From Polyangiaceae bacterium (GTDB lineage: Bacteria > Myxococcota_A > Polyangia > Polyangiales > Polyangiaceae), in contig CANJMI010000011.1 of the NCBI GenBank assembly GCA_947475525.1, positions 124,001 to 188,000 on the forward strand: 64,000 nt of DNA, in the 5' to 3' direction. The translations under genes and the position numbers were made by a program. Shown in pieces: positions 18,208-26,509 of this stretch. A model generated the notes under the pieces. It searched no databases and was not told the origin of the DNA. It was given only the letters and a program-made list of their open reading frames with translations. The number at the start of each line of letters is the position of its first letter. The stretch's first letter is position 1.

Positions 18208-18368
18208 GCGTCAGTGCGCCGGCGATTGGGGTGCACGAGGTGATGCGCGTAGCGGCGACACACGTCCCGGAACGTGTGTTTTCACTGCCGATGTTTTCGG
18301 AACTGACCGACGCTGAAGTAGATCATGTCTGTTGCGCACTCGCCGATTGCGCTGGAGAAACTCGATGA
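18204..18368 (+). CDS. 54-residue ORF resembling the C-terminal tail of DegT/DnrJ/EryC1 aminotransferases
   Basis: The ATG overlaps the stop of the glycosyltransferase gene (ATGA at 18204) and its stop overlaps the ATG of the next gene (ATGA at 18365). The second half reads VFSLPMFSELTDAEVDHVCCAL, which matches the way DegT/DnrJ/EryC1/StrS sugar aminotransferases end (LPMFPELTDEQV type). The first 350 residues of such an enzyme, with the PLP lysine, are absent. It may be the leftover of a nucleotide-sugar aminotransferase kept to couple translation of its neighbours, or a small protein in its own right. Confidence 0.5.
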   Translation: MSVSAPAIGVHEVMRVAATHVPERVFSLPMFSELTDAEVDHVCCALADCAGETR

Positions 18369-20857
18369 GTCATTTGCCCTTGCGCGACCCTTTGGCGTGC
18401 GCCGTACGTCCCCGTTCGTTCGCCGTCCTGCTTGCAGGATCGCATCTCGCTCGTGGCATGGCGCTTATCGAGTCGATTTTTCAGCATGAGGACGCCGAGC
18501 ATCGGATCTTCGCGCTGTGTCTCGACACGGTGGCGCTGGATGCGCTCCAGACCGTCCGCATGCCGCAGCTCGTGGCCTACTCGGTCGCGGCGCTTGCGCC
18601 CGCTGAGAGCTCGATTCCCGGTGTTCTGGCCGCGCTCCTGGAGGCCCATCCGGACATCGATACGCTGGTCCAGATTGCCCCGGAGCGTTACCTCACGGGT
18701 CCGACCGCCGCGCTCGCGGAAGGCGATGCTCCGGTTGAGCTGTGGCGTGCTTCCGCGGCCTCTCCGCTCGACGCCGGCATCGTCGTCGTACGAAGGTCGC
18801 GGGGCGGTTTGGAGGTTCTTCGGGCTTGGGTGGACGCGGCGGCCTCCGCGGAGGACGTCGACGTTGCGACGATCCCCGGCGTACGGGCGAGCACCGATGT
18901 CGCGCGAGCATTTGGCCCGGAGCAATTCGTTCGAGAGGACCTCGCTCTCATCGACGGTGCGCCGTGTGTGGCGGGCCGTCCGATCCTGTCCGTGGACTTC
19001 ATCGGCCTGCAGATGTTCAGCCCGGAACTCTTCGCGCTCGTCGATGGACTCGGCGGGGCGGTCTCAGGCGCATGCTATCGCTTGTGCGTGCAGCCTTACA
19101 TCGACGCCCTTGCGCGGGCCGCGGTGTGGGAGCGAGGCGTCACCGGCGCGATTGCCGGCCAATGCGACGCGTCCGACCTCAGCTTGGCGAGCGAGCTCAT
19201 CGCCTCTCGGGGCGTTCGCGCCCGTGTCCAAGGCTACCAGTTGCCGCACCGACGCGTTGAGCTCGGCCCGATGTGGGACGCGTACCTCCGCGTCGATTAC
19301 CCGACGCGGTCGTTCCCGAATGGAATGGCGTTGCACCGGCCGCCGTGTCCGGTGAGTGTGCCCCTCGCATCGTCGGCGACCGCGCGCGCGCCGCGTGTCT
19401 CGGCGATCGTGTCGACTTACGCCGCCGACCGCGTCTTCCGCGGTTGCCTCGAGGACCTCGTCGCGCAGACCCTTTTCCAGCGCGGCGAACTTGAAATTAT
19501 CGTGGTCGACAGCGCGTCGCCCGGCGGCGAGCTCGATGTCGCGCTGGAGTTCGTTGAGCGTTACGAGAACATCACCGTCGTGCGTTCGGCGGAGCGCGAG
19601 GGCGTCTACATGGCGTGGAATCGTGCGATTTCGCTCGCGCGCGGCGAGTATCTGTCGAACGCCAACACCGACGACCGGCACTGCCCGGACGCTCTCGAAC
19701 GCCTTGCGAGCACGCTCGACGCTCACCCCGAGCTTGCGCTCGCCTATGCCGACAGCTGGGGTACGCACGACCTCGACGTCCCGTACGATCGGGCGCGCAT
19801 CATCGGTCGATTGCATTGGCCCGATTACGACCGCGAGAGCCTGCTCAACCTGTGTCACGCCGGGCCTCATCCGATGTGGCGTCGCGAGCTTCACGCGCAG
19901 CACGGGTGGTTCGATGGCCGGTACGTGGTCGCGGGTGATTATGACATGTGGCTCCGCTTCGCAGAACACCGACCGTTTCTCCACGTCGACGAGCCGCTTG
20001 GCCTCTACGTACGGCGCGCCGACAGTGTCGAGCACGGGAACCCTGCGCAGTGCCGAGCGGAGACGCTGACGTTGCGCGGGTTCTACAAGGTGAGGGCGGG
20101 TGTCGAAGTCGAGCCGCACTTGCCCGCGTCGTCCGACGCCGAGCATGCCTCAGACGCGCGGCATTCGAGAGATGCCAAAACGACCACCGCGGCTTCAGAT
20201 TCGGCCGCCATCCTCACCTCGTCGGACTTCGCACCAGGGCGCGCGCCGGCAGCGAATCCGACGTTCGCGTGCTCCGCCGTCTTGCTGCTTCCAGGGACGC
20301 GCGCCGCGGCGGCTCGGTTCCTCGAAACGTTCGTATCGAACACCCCGCGCTACATTTCGCACGAGGTGATCGTGCTCGTATGCAAGCCCGATGAGGAACT
20401 CTCGACGCTTCTGACTTCGCTCGGAGGCGACGTGCGCGTGATGGAATTCGACGAGGGCAGGGACGTCCTCGATGCCTACCGCGCTGCGGCCGAGCTCGCG
20501 GCGAGCGACATGGTGGTGCTCGTCGATGGCGACGTGACCGTGAGCGAAGGCTGGCTCGATCCGTTGCTCCGCACGCTCGAACTCGAGTCGCATGCGGGGG
20601 CGGGGGCCGGTCGGAAGGTCGTGATGGGAGGGGCGTCTTCGGCAGTGCGCGATCGGGTTGGCGCGGTCGCCGTTCGTCGCGAGCTTCTCATGGCGGTTCC
20701 GTCCGCGATCGGTGCTCCCGTTCGCCGTCACGCCGACGCGATGGTCCACCTCTTCCGCTCGATCGCCGCGCGCGGCATGGCGATCGCGCAGGTTCCGCGC
20801 AGCTCGGTTGTCGCTCCGCTCGGTGCCTCGTCGGCTCAGCCGCGCGCCTGTGCTTGA
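18365..20857 (+). CDS. Multidomain glycosyltransferase (degenerate GT + GT2 + GT2-like)
   Basis: 830 residues from the ATG at 18365. Residues 1-320 resemble the sugar-transferase domain of the minus-strand protein at 13913 (RSFAVLLAGSHLARGMALIESI) but without a visible DxD. The middle is a GT2 domain: VSAIVSTYAAD, IIVVDSASPGG, AWNRAISLARGEYL, NANTDDRH, and AGDYDMWLRFAE. After a Ser/Asp-rich linker a third region is GT2-like (MVVLVDGDVTVSEGWLDPLL). A flagellin- or surface-protein glycosylation role is possible but not shown. Last gene of the coupled operon. Confidence 0.85.
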   Translation: MSHLPLRDPLACAVRPRSFAVLLAGSHLARGMALIESIFQHEDAEHRIFALCLDTVALDALQTVRMPQLVAYSVAALAPAESSIPGVLAALLEAHPDIDTLVQIAPERYLTGPTAALAEGDAPVELWRASAASPLDAGIVVVRRSRGGLEVLRAWVDAAASAEDVDVATIPGVRASTDVARAFGPEQFVREDLALIDGAPCVAGRPILSVDFIGLQMFSPELFALVDGLGGAVSGACYRLCVQPYIDALARAAVWERGVTGAIAGQCDASDLSLASELIASRGVRARVQGYQLPHRRVELGPMWDAYLRVDYPTRSFPNGMALHRPPCPVSVPLASSATARAPRVSAIVSTYAADRVFRGCLEDLVAQTLFQRGELEIIVVDSASPGGELDVALEFVERYENITVVRSAEREGVYMAWNRAISLARGEYLSNANTDDRHCPDALERLASTLDAHPELALAYADSWGTHDLDVPYDRARIIGRLHWPDYDRESLLNLCHAGPHPMWRRELHAQHGWFDGRYVVAGDYDMWLRFAEHRPFLHVDEPLGLYVRRADSVEHGNPAQCRAETLTLRGFYKVRAGVEVEPHLPASSDAEHASDARHSRDAKTTTAASDSAAILTSSDFAPGRAPAANPTFACSAVLLLPGTRAAAARFLETFVSNTPRYISHEVIVLVCKPDEELSTLLTSLGGDVRVMEFDEGRDVLDAYRAAAELAASDMVVLVDGDVTVSEGWLDPLLRTLELESHAGAGAGRKVVMGGASSAVRDRVGAVAVRRELLMAVPSAIGAPVRRHADAMVHLFRSIAARGMAIAQVPRSSVVAPLGASSAQPRACA

Positions 20858-20891
20858 CGGGCGCGCCGACACAGCGAAAGGTCGCGTTGTC

Positions 20892-22052
20892 ATGGGCTCG
20901 ACTTACTCCGACCTTATCGCCGAAATTCGCCAATCGATTCGCACTGTTTCCTTGGAAGAGATCAAGGGCAGGCTCGAGTCTCACGTGCCGATGGTGCTCG
21001 TCGACGTGCGTGAGAAGGAGGAGTACCGCCAAGGTTACATTCCTGGCGCGCTCAGCGTTCCGCGGGGATTTTTGGAGATGCAGATCGAGCAGGCCGTTCC
21101 GGATAAGAACGCGCCCGTCGTGCTCTATTGCGCCGGCGGGACACGCTCGGCGTTGGCGGCGCGCACGCTCGCCGAGCTTGGCTACACGCGGGTCGAGAGC
21201 GCGACCCTCGGTTTCGTGCGCTGGAAAGACTCCGGGTTTCCGATGGAGAAACCTCCCGCGCTCAGCGACGCCCAGCGCTCGCGTTACGCTCGGCACTTGC
21301 TGCTCGATGAAGTCGGGGAGCGAGGCCAGGCGAAGCTGCTCGCATCCAAGGTCCTCTTGCTCGGTGCCGGGGGACTTGGCAGCCCGGCTGCGCTCTACCT
21401 CGCAGCGGCAGGTGTCGGGACGATCGGCGTCGTCGATCTCGACGTCGTCGAGGCGTCCAACCTTCAGCGACAAATCCTTCACGCAACGTCGCGCGTAGGG
21501 ATGCCGAAAGTGAGCAGTGCCGAAAAGGCGATAGGCGACCTCAACCCGGACGTGAAGGTCGTGGCGTTTGAAGAGCGCCTCGACAGCTCGAACGTCGAGC
21601 GGATCTTCTCAGGCTTCGACATCATCGTGGACGGCTGCGATAACTTCCCGACGCGCTACCTCGTCAGCGACGCGAGCGTGTGGCTCAACATTCCCGTCGT
21701 CCACGGGTCGATCTTCCGGTTCGAAGGGCAGGTCACCACGTTCGTTCCGAAAGACGGCCCGTGTTACCGCTGCCTTTACCCGGAGCCGCCGCCTGCGCAT
21801 CTCGCTCCGAGCTGCGCCGAAGCCGGGGTGCTCGGGATCTTGCCGGGCGTCGTCGGAACGATCCAGGCCACCGAAGCGATCAAGTACCTCCTTGGCCGAG
21901 GTGATCTCTTGAAGGGCCGCTTGCTCTGCTACGATTCGATGCGGATGAAATTTCGCGAGCTCAAGTTGCGCCGTGATCCAACGTGCCCAGTGTGCGGCGA
22001 GAACCCGTCGATCACCGAGTACATCGATTACGAACAGTTCTGCGCCGTGTGA
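20892..22052 (+). CDS. moeB: Rhodanese--MoeB/ThiF adenylyltransferase fusion
   Basis: 386 residues from the ATG at 20892. Residues 20-118 are a rhodanese domain with active cysteine 80 in CAGGTRS. Residues 125-386 are an E1-like adenylyltransferase: RYARHLLL, GAGGLGSP at 158-165, DLDVVEASNLQRQ, DGCDNFPTRYL, and two zinc CxxC pairs (C291/C294 and C365/C368). It should adenylate the C-terminus of MoaD or ThiS and deliver sulfur for molybdopterin or thiamine synthesis. In MOCS3 and many bacterial fusions the rhodanese follows the E1 domain; here it precedes it. The frame is also open upstream to 20658, but that overlaps the glycosyltransferase and is a shadow. Confidence 0.9.
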   Translation: MGSTYSDLIAEIRQSIRTVSLEEIKGRLESHVPMVLVDVREKEEYRQGYIPGALSVPRGFLEMQIEQAVPDKNAPVVLYCAGGTRSALAARTLAELGYTRVESATLGFVRWKDSGFPMEKPPALSDAQRSRYARHLLLDEVGERGQAKLLASKVLLLGAGGLGSPAALYLAAAGVGTIGVVDLDVVEASNLQRQILHATSRVGMPKVSSAEKAIGDLNPDVKVVAFEERLDSSNVERIFSGFDIIVDGCDNFPTRYLVSDASVWLNIPVVHGSIFRFEGQVTTFVPKDGPCYRCLYPEPPPAHLAPSCAEAGVLGILPGVVGTIQATEAIKYLLGRGDLLKGRLLCYDSMRMKFRELKLRRDPTCPVCGENPSITEYIDYEQFCAV

Positions 22053-22087
22053 GTCGCGCGAGCTTGCTGCGCGGTGCCCCGCGAAGG

Positions 22088-22426
22088 TTAGGTTTGAAGC
22101 GGGCGGTTCAAGGGCAGCTTGCGACGGTCTGAGCGCTCGATTTTTTCGATTTGGCTCGTCACGAGCTGAGAGTCGCTCTCACCCGTCGCGAGCACGAAGT
22201 ACATTGGACCGCCAACCGCCGGGTCATCGATGGTCGGGAGCACGCAGCCGCTTGCGAGCATGCGCACGCCGCCTTCGATGCGTTTCTTCACCGCGGGGTG
22301 CAGTGCATCCCACTTCCCTGTCTTGCGACAACGCACGGCTACGCAGACTCCGTCGAGCGCGTGATACTCCGTGTTGCGTGTGAGGTAGACGCGCCTTCGA
22401 CGACGTTCTCGTCCCGCGTAATCCAT
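22088..22426 (-). CDS. Small conserved-looking protein, function unknown
   Basis: 112 residues from the ATG at 22426, which has GGAG nine bases upstream. A TTG at 22495 would add 23 residues whose sequence also looks codable, so the start is uncertain. The product begins with a very basic block (RERRRRRVYLTRNTEYH) and then DGVCVAVRCRKTG, ending in a beta-strand-rich region (GPMYFVLATGESDSQLVTSQI). No family recognised. It diverges from the gene at 22515. Confidence 0.65.
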   Translation of the reverse strand: MDYAGRERRRRRVYLTRNTEYHALDGVCVAVRCRKTGKWDALHPAVKKRIEGGVRMLASGCVLPTIDDPAVGGPMYFVLATGESDSQLVTSQIEKIERSDRRKLPLNRPLQT

Positions 22427-22514
22427 GCGCGGACGCTCCCACGGGTTCGCGAGGCGGGCCAACTTCGAATTGGTTCTGTCGTCTTCTTGGCGCAACGCCT
22501 CGAGGGATGGAACG

Positions 22515-23084
22515 ATGCTGTTCGTGGCCCCCGTACTGCTCGCGCTGGAGAGGATCCTTACCCGGGTCTTGGTCGGTCCTGGGCTTGCGAAGGTGCGACC
22601 GGCGCCGGAGGACTTGGCGTCGGGCGAGGGCGGCTATGCGGTCGTTGCCGAGAAGCACCCGACCTTGTGGCTCATCCGCGAGACCTGGGTCGCACGGCTG
22701 CTCGAGGAGTCGGACATCTTCAGCGAAGGCGAGGCGCATCTCGAGGCTACGGCTCGGGGCGAACGGCGTGTCTACTATGGCTCGACGAGCATTCGTTGTG
22801 GGGTCGGCGCCGTACGCGCACGCGTCGAAGGTTTGCCCGAGGGCGAAGTCATCGCACCGACGGAGCTCGCCCAGGCACTGCTCGCCAACCCGCATGCGCG
22901 GCTTTGCGCTGTACGCATCGCGCGGCGTGAGGCCTGTGCCCGCGCGGGTGCCGCGTTGAACGTGATGCATGCGGAGTTGTCGGCGCGGGTGCTCCGCGAT
23001 GCAGACGGCATCCGACTTGCGATCGATGTCGACGTGAGCGCGGAGGTTGCCCGCCTTCACGACGGCGTGCTGCGCGACGATTGA
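22515..23084 (+). CDS. Hypothetical protein
   Basis: 189 residues from the ATG at 22515, with a GGATGGA-type ribosome-binding site just before it. Third-position GC is high on this strand and low-complexity on the opposite strand, which supports the plus-strand reading. The first 25 residues are hydrophobic (LFVAPVLLALERILTRVLV) and could lie along the membrane. The rest has no motif I recognise; it contains RREACARAGAALNVMHAEL and ends acidic. It may share a regulatory region with the divergent small gene at 22426. Confidence 0.6.
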   Translation: MLFVAPVLLALERILTRVLVGPGLAKVRPAPEDLASGEGGYAVVAEKHPTLWLIRETWVARLLEESDIFSEGEAHLEATARGERRVYYGSTSIRCGVGAVRARVEGLPEGEVIAPTELAQALLANPHARLCAVRIARREACARAGAALNVMHAELSARVLRDADGIRLAIDVDVSAEVARLHDGVLRDD

Positions 23085-23148
23085 AGCGCACACCATCTTG
23101 ACGCGCGAATGGACGTGATGGACGACGCTTCTTCTTCGCGAGTCCGCA

Positions 23149-24156
23149 ATGTCTCAGAACAAACGTCCAATCGACTCGAAGGTTATTCGCGTCGCCTTCG
23201 GCCCTGGTGGCGGCCGCATCGCCGACGCGCCGGACGTCGAGCCCGAGGACCTCACTCCACTGCCCGAGCCGAGCCATCGCGAGCCGCTCGCGGACGTTTA
23301 CACGCAAACGGAAGTCACGCGGCTTCTCGGGCTGTCTGGGGGCAAGCTCCGTTCGCTTGATCGCGCGGGCATCGGGTCGCCGACTGGCCGTCGCAAGGGT
23401 CGCCGTGCGTACACCTTCAGCGACCTCATCGCGCTGCGTGCCGCCCGTGACTTGCTCAACGTGAAAGTGCGCATCCGCGACGTGGCTCGCGCCATCCGCC
23501 GCATCCGCGAGACGCTGCCGAAGGTCGCGCGACCGCTCTCGGAGTTGCGCATCGCATCCGACGGCTGCCAGGTGATTGTTCGCACCGCGGCGGGTCCCTT
23601 CGACGCGCTCACAGGTCAGACGGTCCTCGACTTCGAGGTCCGGCAACTCCACGAGGATGTCGTCCGCGTGCTGCGGCCGAACGCTGGGCGCGATCGCGCG
23701 CGGATCGCCTACGAACTCTATTTGGAGGCGAGCCAACTCGATGAAGATCCGGATACGATGGAGCAGGCCGAGCAGCTCTACCGACGCGCTCTGAAGTACG
23801 ACCCGTGGCTCGCGATCGTCTACACGAACCTAGGTAACATTCGCTTCCGACGCGGTGATGAGACGCAGGCCGAGCAGCTCTACCGCTCCGCCATCGACAT
23901 CGAGAAGAGCCAGCCCGAGGCGCAGTACAACCTCGGCTACATGCTGATGCACCGCGGGCAGTTGGACGATGCGGTGGTGTATTTCCGTGGCGCCATCGAA
24001 AGCGATCCGCGCTTCGCCGATGCGTACTTCAATTTGGCAATGGCGCTCGAGCAAGCCGGCAAACGCGAGCCCGCTCGCGCAGCTTGGCAGCGGTATCTGG
24101 ACATCGAGCCGGTCGGAACTTGGGCTGAGATCGCGCGGCAGCACCTCCGCAAGTGA
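23149..24156 (+). CDS. MerR-type helix-turn-helix fused to TPR repeats
   Basis: 335 residues. Residues 50-125 resemble a MerR-family DNA-binding head: YTQTEVTRLLGLSGGKLRSLDRAGIGSP, then YTFSDLIALRAARDLL and an arginine-rich helix. Residues 185-325 contain three to four clear TPR repeats (AIVYTNLGNIRFRRGDETQAEQLY, AQYNLGYMLMHRGQLDDAVVYF, ADAYFNLAMALEQAGKREPA). A MerR head tied to TPRs instead of a ligand or metal domain suggests a regulator controlled by protein-protein contact. Located just upstream of a PEGA lipoprotein gene. Confidence 0.88.
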   Translation: MSQNKRPIDSKVIRVAFGPGGGRIADAPDVEPEDLTPLPEPSHREPLADVYTQTEVTRLLGLSGGKLRSLDRAGIGSPTGRRKGRRAYTFSDLIALRAARDLLNVKVRIRDVARAIRRIRETLPKVARPLSELRIASDGCQVIVRTAAGPFDALTGQTVLDFEVRQLHEDVVRVLRPNAGRDRARIAYELYLEASQLDEDPDTMEQAEQLYRRALKYDPWLAIVYTNLGNIRFRRGDETQAEQLYRSAIDIEKSQPEAQYNLGYMLMHRGQLDDAVVYFRGAIESDPRFADAYFNLAMALEQAGKREPARAAWQRYLDIEPVGTWAEIARQHLRK

Positions 24157-24205
24157 GGCCCCGTCCGGGCTTGACAGCCGGGCGATGGGGTATCTTGATC
24201 AGGGC

Positions 24206-24595
24206 ATGAACTCGCGTCGCATGCTGTTCTCGGTCGTTCTGATTGCAACGCAGGCGGTAGGCTGTGGCAAGTCGGCGGGTGTGACCGAGGCGAAGTTGCC
24301 GGTGCCGGTACTTGCCGAAGCTGATCTCGAGCCACAAAACAAAGAGCTTTGGGCGACCATCGTGATCGAGTCGAGCCCTCGCGGAATGGCGGCTCTTCTC
24401 GATGGCAAGCCGGTCGGGAAGACCCCAATCAGCGTCGATAGGCTCAAGCCAGGAAGCTACGATGTCACCATCAAAGACGAGGCCAACGGCGACGTCACGA
24501 TGAACGTTCAGCTCGGCGAAGGCGAGTACCGCACCGTGAAACACAACGTCGTCCCGCGCGCAGATAGCTCCGCTCCGGCGAGCGCGAAGCAGTGA
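24206..24595 (+). CDS. PEGA-domain lipoprotein
   Basis: 129 residues from the ATG at 24206, chosen because it gives a lipoprotein signal (RRMLFSVVLIATQAVGC, Cys20). An in-frame ATG at 24185 would add seven residues. Residues 50-105 match the PEGA-type repeat: WATIVIESSPRGMAALLDGKPVGKTPISVDRLKPGSYDVTI. It is probably anchored at the cell surface or periplasmic face. Its stop overlaps the GTG of the fatty acid hydroxylase gene. Confidence 0.85.
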   Translation: MNSRRMLFSVVLIATQAVGCGKSAGVTEAKLPVPVLAEADLEPQNKELWATIVIESSPRGMAALLDGKPVGKTPISVDRLKPGSYDVTIKDEANGDVTMNVQLGEGEYRTVKHNVVPRADSSAPASAKQ

Positions 24596-25269
24596 CCGAA
24601 AGCTCGCGATGCGCTAGAGATGGGGACGCGATGGTGAAGGAACTCGGACCCAAGGCCACGAAGCCCGTCACGTGTCGGATGTTCGAGACGCCGATTATCG
24701 AGTTGTTCTCGCGTATCCATCCTTTCTCGCCGGCCGCCTTTTGGGTGCCGACGTTGCTGCTTCTTCTCGGCTACGAGCATCATCGCGGCGTGGCCCCGCT
24801 TCGTCTCGTCGCGCTTGTCGCCGTCGGCTGGCTCGCGTGGTCCTTGACGGAGTACCTGCTGCACCGCTTCGTGTTCCATTGGATCGAGGGCAAGCCGTGG
24901 CAGCGGCGCTTTCACTTCATCTTCCACGGCGTGCACCATGACTTCCCCCAGGACGCGAAGCGCCTCGTGTTTCCATTGGGCGTCAGCATCCCGCTCGGTC
25001 TCGTGTTCTTTCTCGGGATGGATGCAGCTTTTGCCCGTGACACGGCCATCGCGCTCTTCTGTGGCTTCGGCGGGGGCTACATCGTCTACGACGGAATCCA
25101 CTACTTTACCCACCACCTCCCGGCGCGCTCGGCGCTAGGTAAGTACCTAAAGCGCTACCACATGGTGCACCACCACGCGGGCGTCGAGGGGTTGTGGGGT
25201 GTGTCCGTCCCGCTTTGGGATTACGTCTTTCGTTCGTACTCGAACGTGGCGCGCGCAGCGAAACGCTGA
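24592..25269 (+). CDS. Fatty acid hydroxylase superfamily membrane protein
   Basis: 225 residues, GTG start overlapping the previous stop (GTGA). An ATG at 24631 would remove 13 residues. The histidine clusters of the di-iron membrane hydroxylases are all present: EYLLHRFVFH, HFIFHGVHHDFP, DGIHYFTHH and HMVHHH, set between four hydrophobic helices. This is the sterol desaturase/fatty acid 2-hydroxylase fold; the HGVHHDFP box is typical of the fatty acid 2-hydroxylase branch. The substrate, perhaps a membrane lipid acyl chain, is inferred. Confidence 0.9.
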   Translation: MTESSRCARDGDAMVKELGPKATKPVTCRMFETPIIELFSRIHPFSPAAFWVPTLLLLLGYEHHRGVAPLRLVALVAVGWLAWSLTEYLLHRFVFHWIEGKPWQRRFHFIFHGVHHDFPQDAKRLVFPLGVSIPLGLVFFLGMDAAFARDTAIALFCGFGGGYIVYDGIHYFTHHLPARSALGKYLKRYHMVHHHAGVEGLWGVSVPLWDYVFRSYSNVARAAKR

Positions 25270-25275
25270 AAGCCT

Positions 25276-26508
25276 CTAGAACAACGCGGCGGCGATTCCG
25301 TCGGTAAAGAGCCAGGCGTCGCGCGGGATGCGCAGCGATCCACCTTCCTGAACGAGCCGACCTGAAGACATAAGCTCGCGCGTGGCTCGACGGCGCTCAT
25401 CGGTCCAGGCCTCCGTGCGGCACTCTTCTGCCGCGCGTTCGAGGTCGATACCTTCGCGCAGACGTAGGCCAAGCATGATGCGTTCCTTCAGTAGCGTCGG
25501 TCCGTCGAGCTGCTCGCGCTCGTGCGGCTCGAACTGCCCCGCCTCGACCCGCGCGAGATAGCGCTCCGGGTTTGGGGCGTTTCGATAGCGAAAAGCGCCG
25601 TTTTCCGTCGTAATCGTTCCATACGCGGCGCAGCCGAGTCCTAGGTAATCCTGCCCGACCCAGTACCCGACGTTGTGGCGCGAGCGCTCTCCAGGTCTCG
25701 CAAAATTCGAGATTTCGTAGTGCTCAAAGCCACGCTCCTCGAGGGCGCGGCTGGTCTCGAGAAAGGTGGTCGCCATGCGATCGTCGCCGACGAGCGGCAG
25801 CTTGCCTTTGCGATCGAGCTCGCCGAACCGCGTCTTCGCCTCGACGGTGAGCTGGTAGGCCGAGATGTGGCTGACACCCAGTTCGGCGACCACCGCGGCT
25901 TCTCGCACCGCTTCGGCGGGCGCCTGGTGCACCCGCTCGTCGAAACCCGTCGCGATGCCGATCATCAGATCGGCGTTCACTCGTACGCCGGATGCGATGG
26001 CGGCCCGAACGGCGGCGAGTGCTTCGTCCGGGTTGTGCAAGCGACCGAGAAACTCCAAGCGACTTTGGTCGAGGCCTTGAACGCCAACGCTGAGGCGATT
26101 GACGCCTACGGCCGCAAATTCTTTGGCACGCGGACCGTCGAGTGAGCTCGGGTTGCACTCGACCGTTACCTCGACGCCGTCGGGTGAAAGCCCCTCGGCG
26201 CGCTCAAGAATGGCTTCCAGTACGCGCCCGAGTTCCGCGGGCTCCCAAAGTGAAGGCGTCCCGCCACCGAAGAACACGGTCTCCAATCGGCCCTTGTACC
26301 AGTCGCGACGGGCGTCGAGTTCCGCGATGACGGCGTTGGCGTATCCCCGGTGGTCGATGGCCTCCCGGGGACGCTCGAATGTCGCAAAATCGCAGTAAGG
26401 ACACTTTCGGAGGCACCACGGGAAATGGACGTAGACGCCGATGGGCTTGACCCACTCGCTGCGTGAGCAAATTGCGGGGACCGGGGCGTCGGTGCTAGGA
26501 TTTTGCAT
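25276..26508 (-). CDS. hemW: HemW-like radical SAM protein
   Basis: 410 residues from the ATG at 26508. The radical SAM cluster motif is CLRKCPYCDF (CxxxCxxCxF), which marks HemW and HemN relatives; the single-cluster layout, FFGGGTPSLW, ECNPSSLD, RLSVGVQGLD, and YEISNFARPGERSRHN-type region fit HemW, the heme chaperone, rather than true coproporphyrinogen dehydrogenase. Its start codon lies one base away from the start of rel on the opposite strand. No strong ribosome-binding site is visible. Confidence 0.88.
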   Translation of the reverse strand: MQNPSTDAPVPAICSRSEWVKPIGVYVHFPWCLRKCPYCDFATFERPREAIDHRGYANAVIAELDARRDWYKGRLETVFFGGGTPSLWEPAELGRVLEAILERAEGLSPDGVEVTVECNPSSLDGPRAKEFAAVGVNRLSVGVQGLDQSRLEFLGRLHNPDEALAAVRAAIASGVRVNADLMIGIATGFDERVHQAPAEAVREAAVVAELGVSHISAYQLTVEAKTRFGELDRKGKLPLVGDDRMATTFLETSRALEERGFEHYEISNFARPGERSRHNVGYWVGQDYLGLGCAAYGTITTENGAFRYRNAPNPERYLARVEAGQFEPHEREQLDGPTLLKERIMLGLRLREGIDLERAAEECRTEAWTDERRRATRELMSSGRLVQEGGSLRIPRDAWLFTDGIAAALF

Positions 26509-26509
26509 T

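Noticed and set aside
22224-23096. 290-residue minus-strand frame opposite the gene at 22515
   Set aside because: Composition is shadow-like, while the plus-strand frame has a ribosome-binding site and strong GC at third positions.
24171-24196. TTGACA followed by TATCTT upstream of the PEGA lipoprotein gene
   Set aside because: The spacing is 14 bases rather than about 17, so it is not a convincing sigma-70 promoter.
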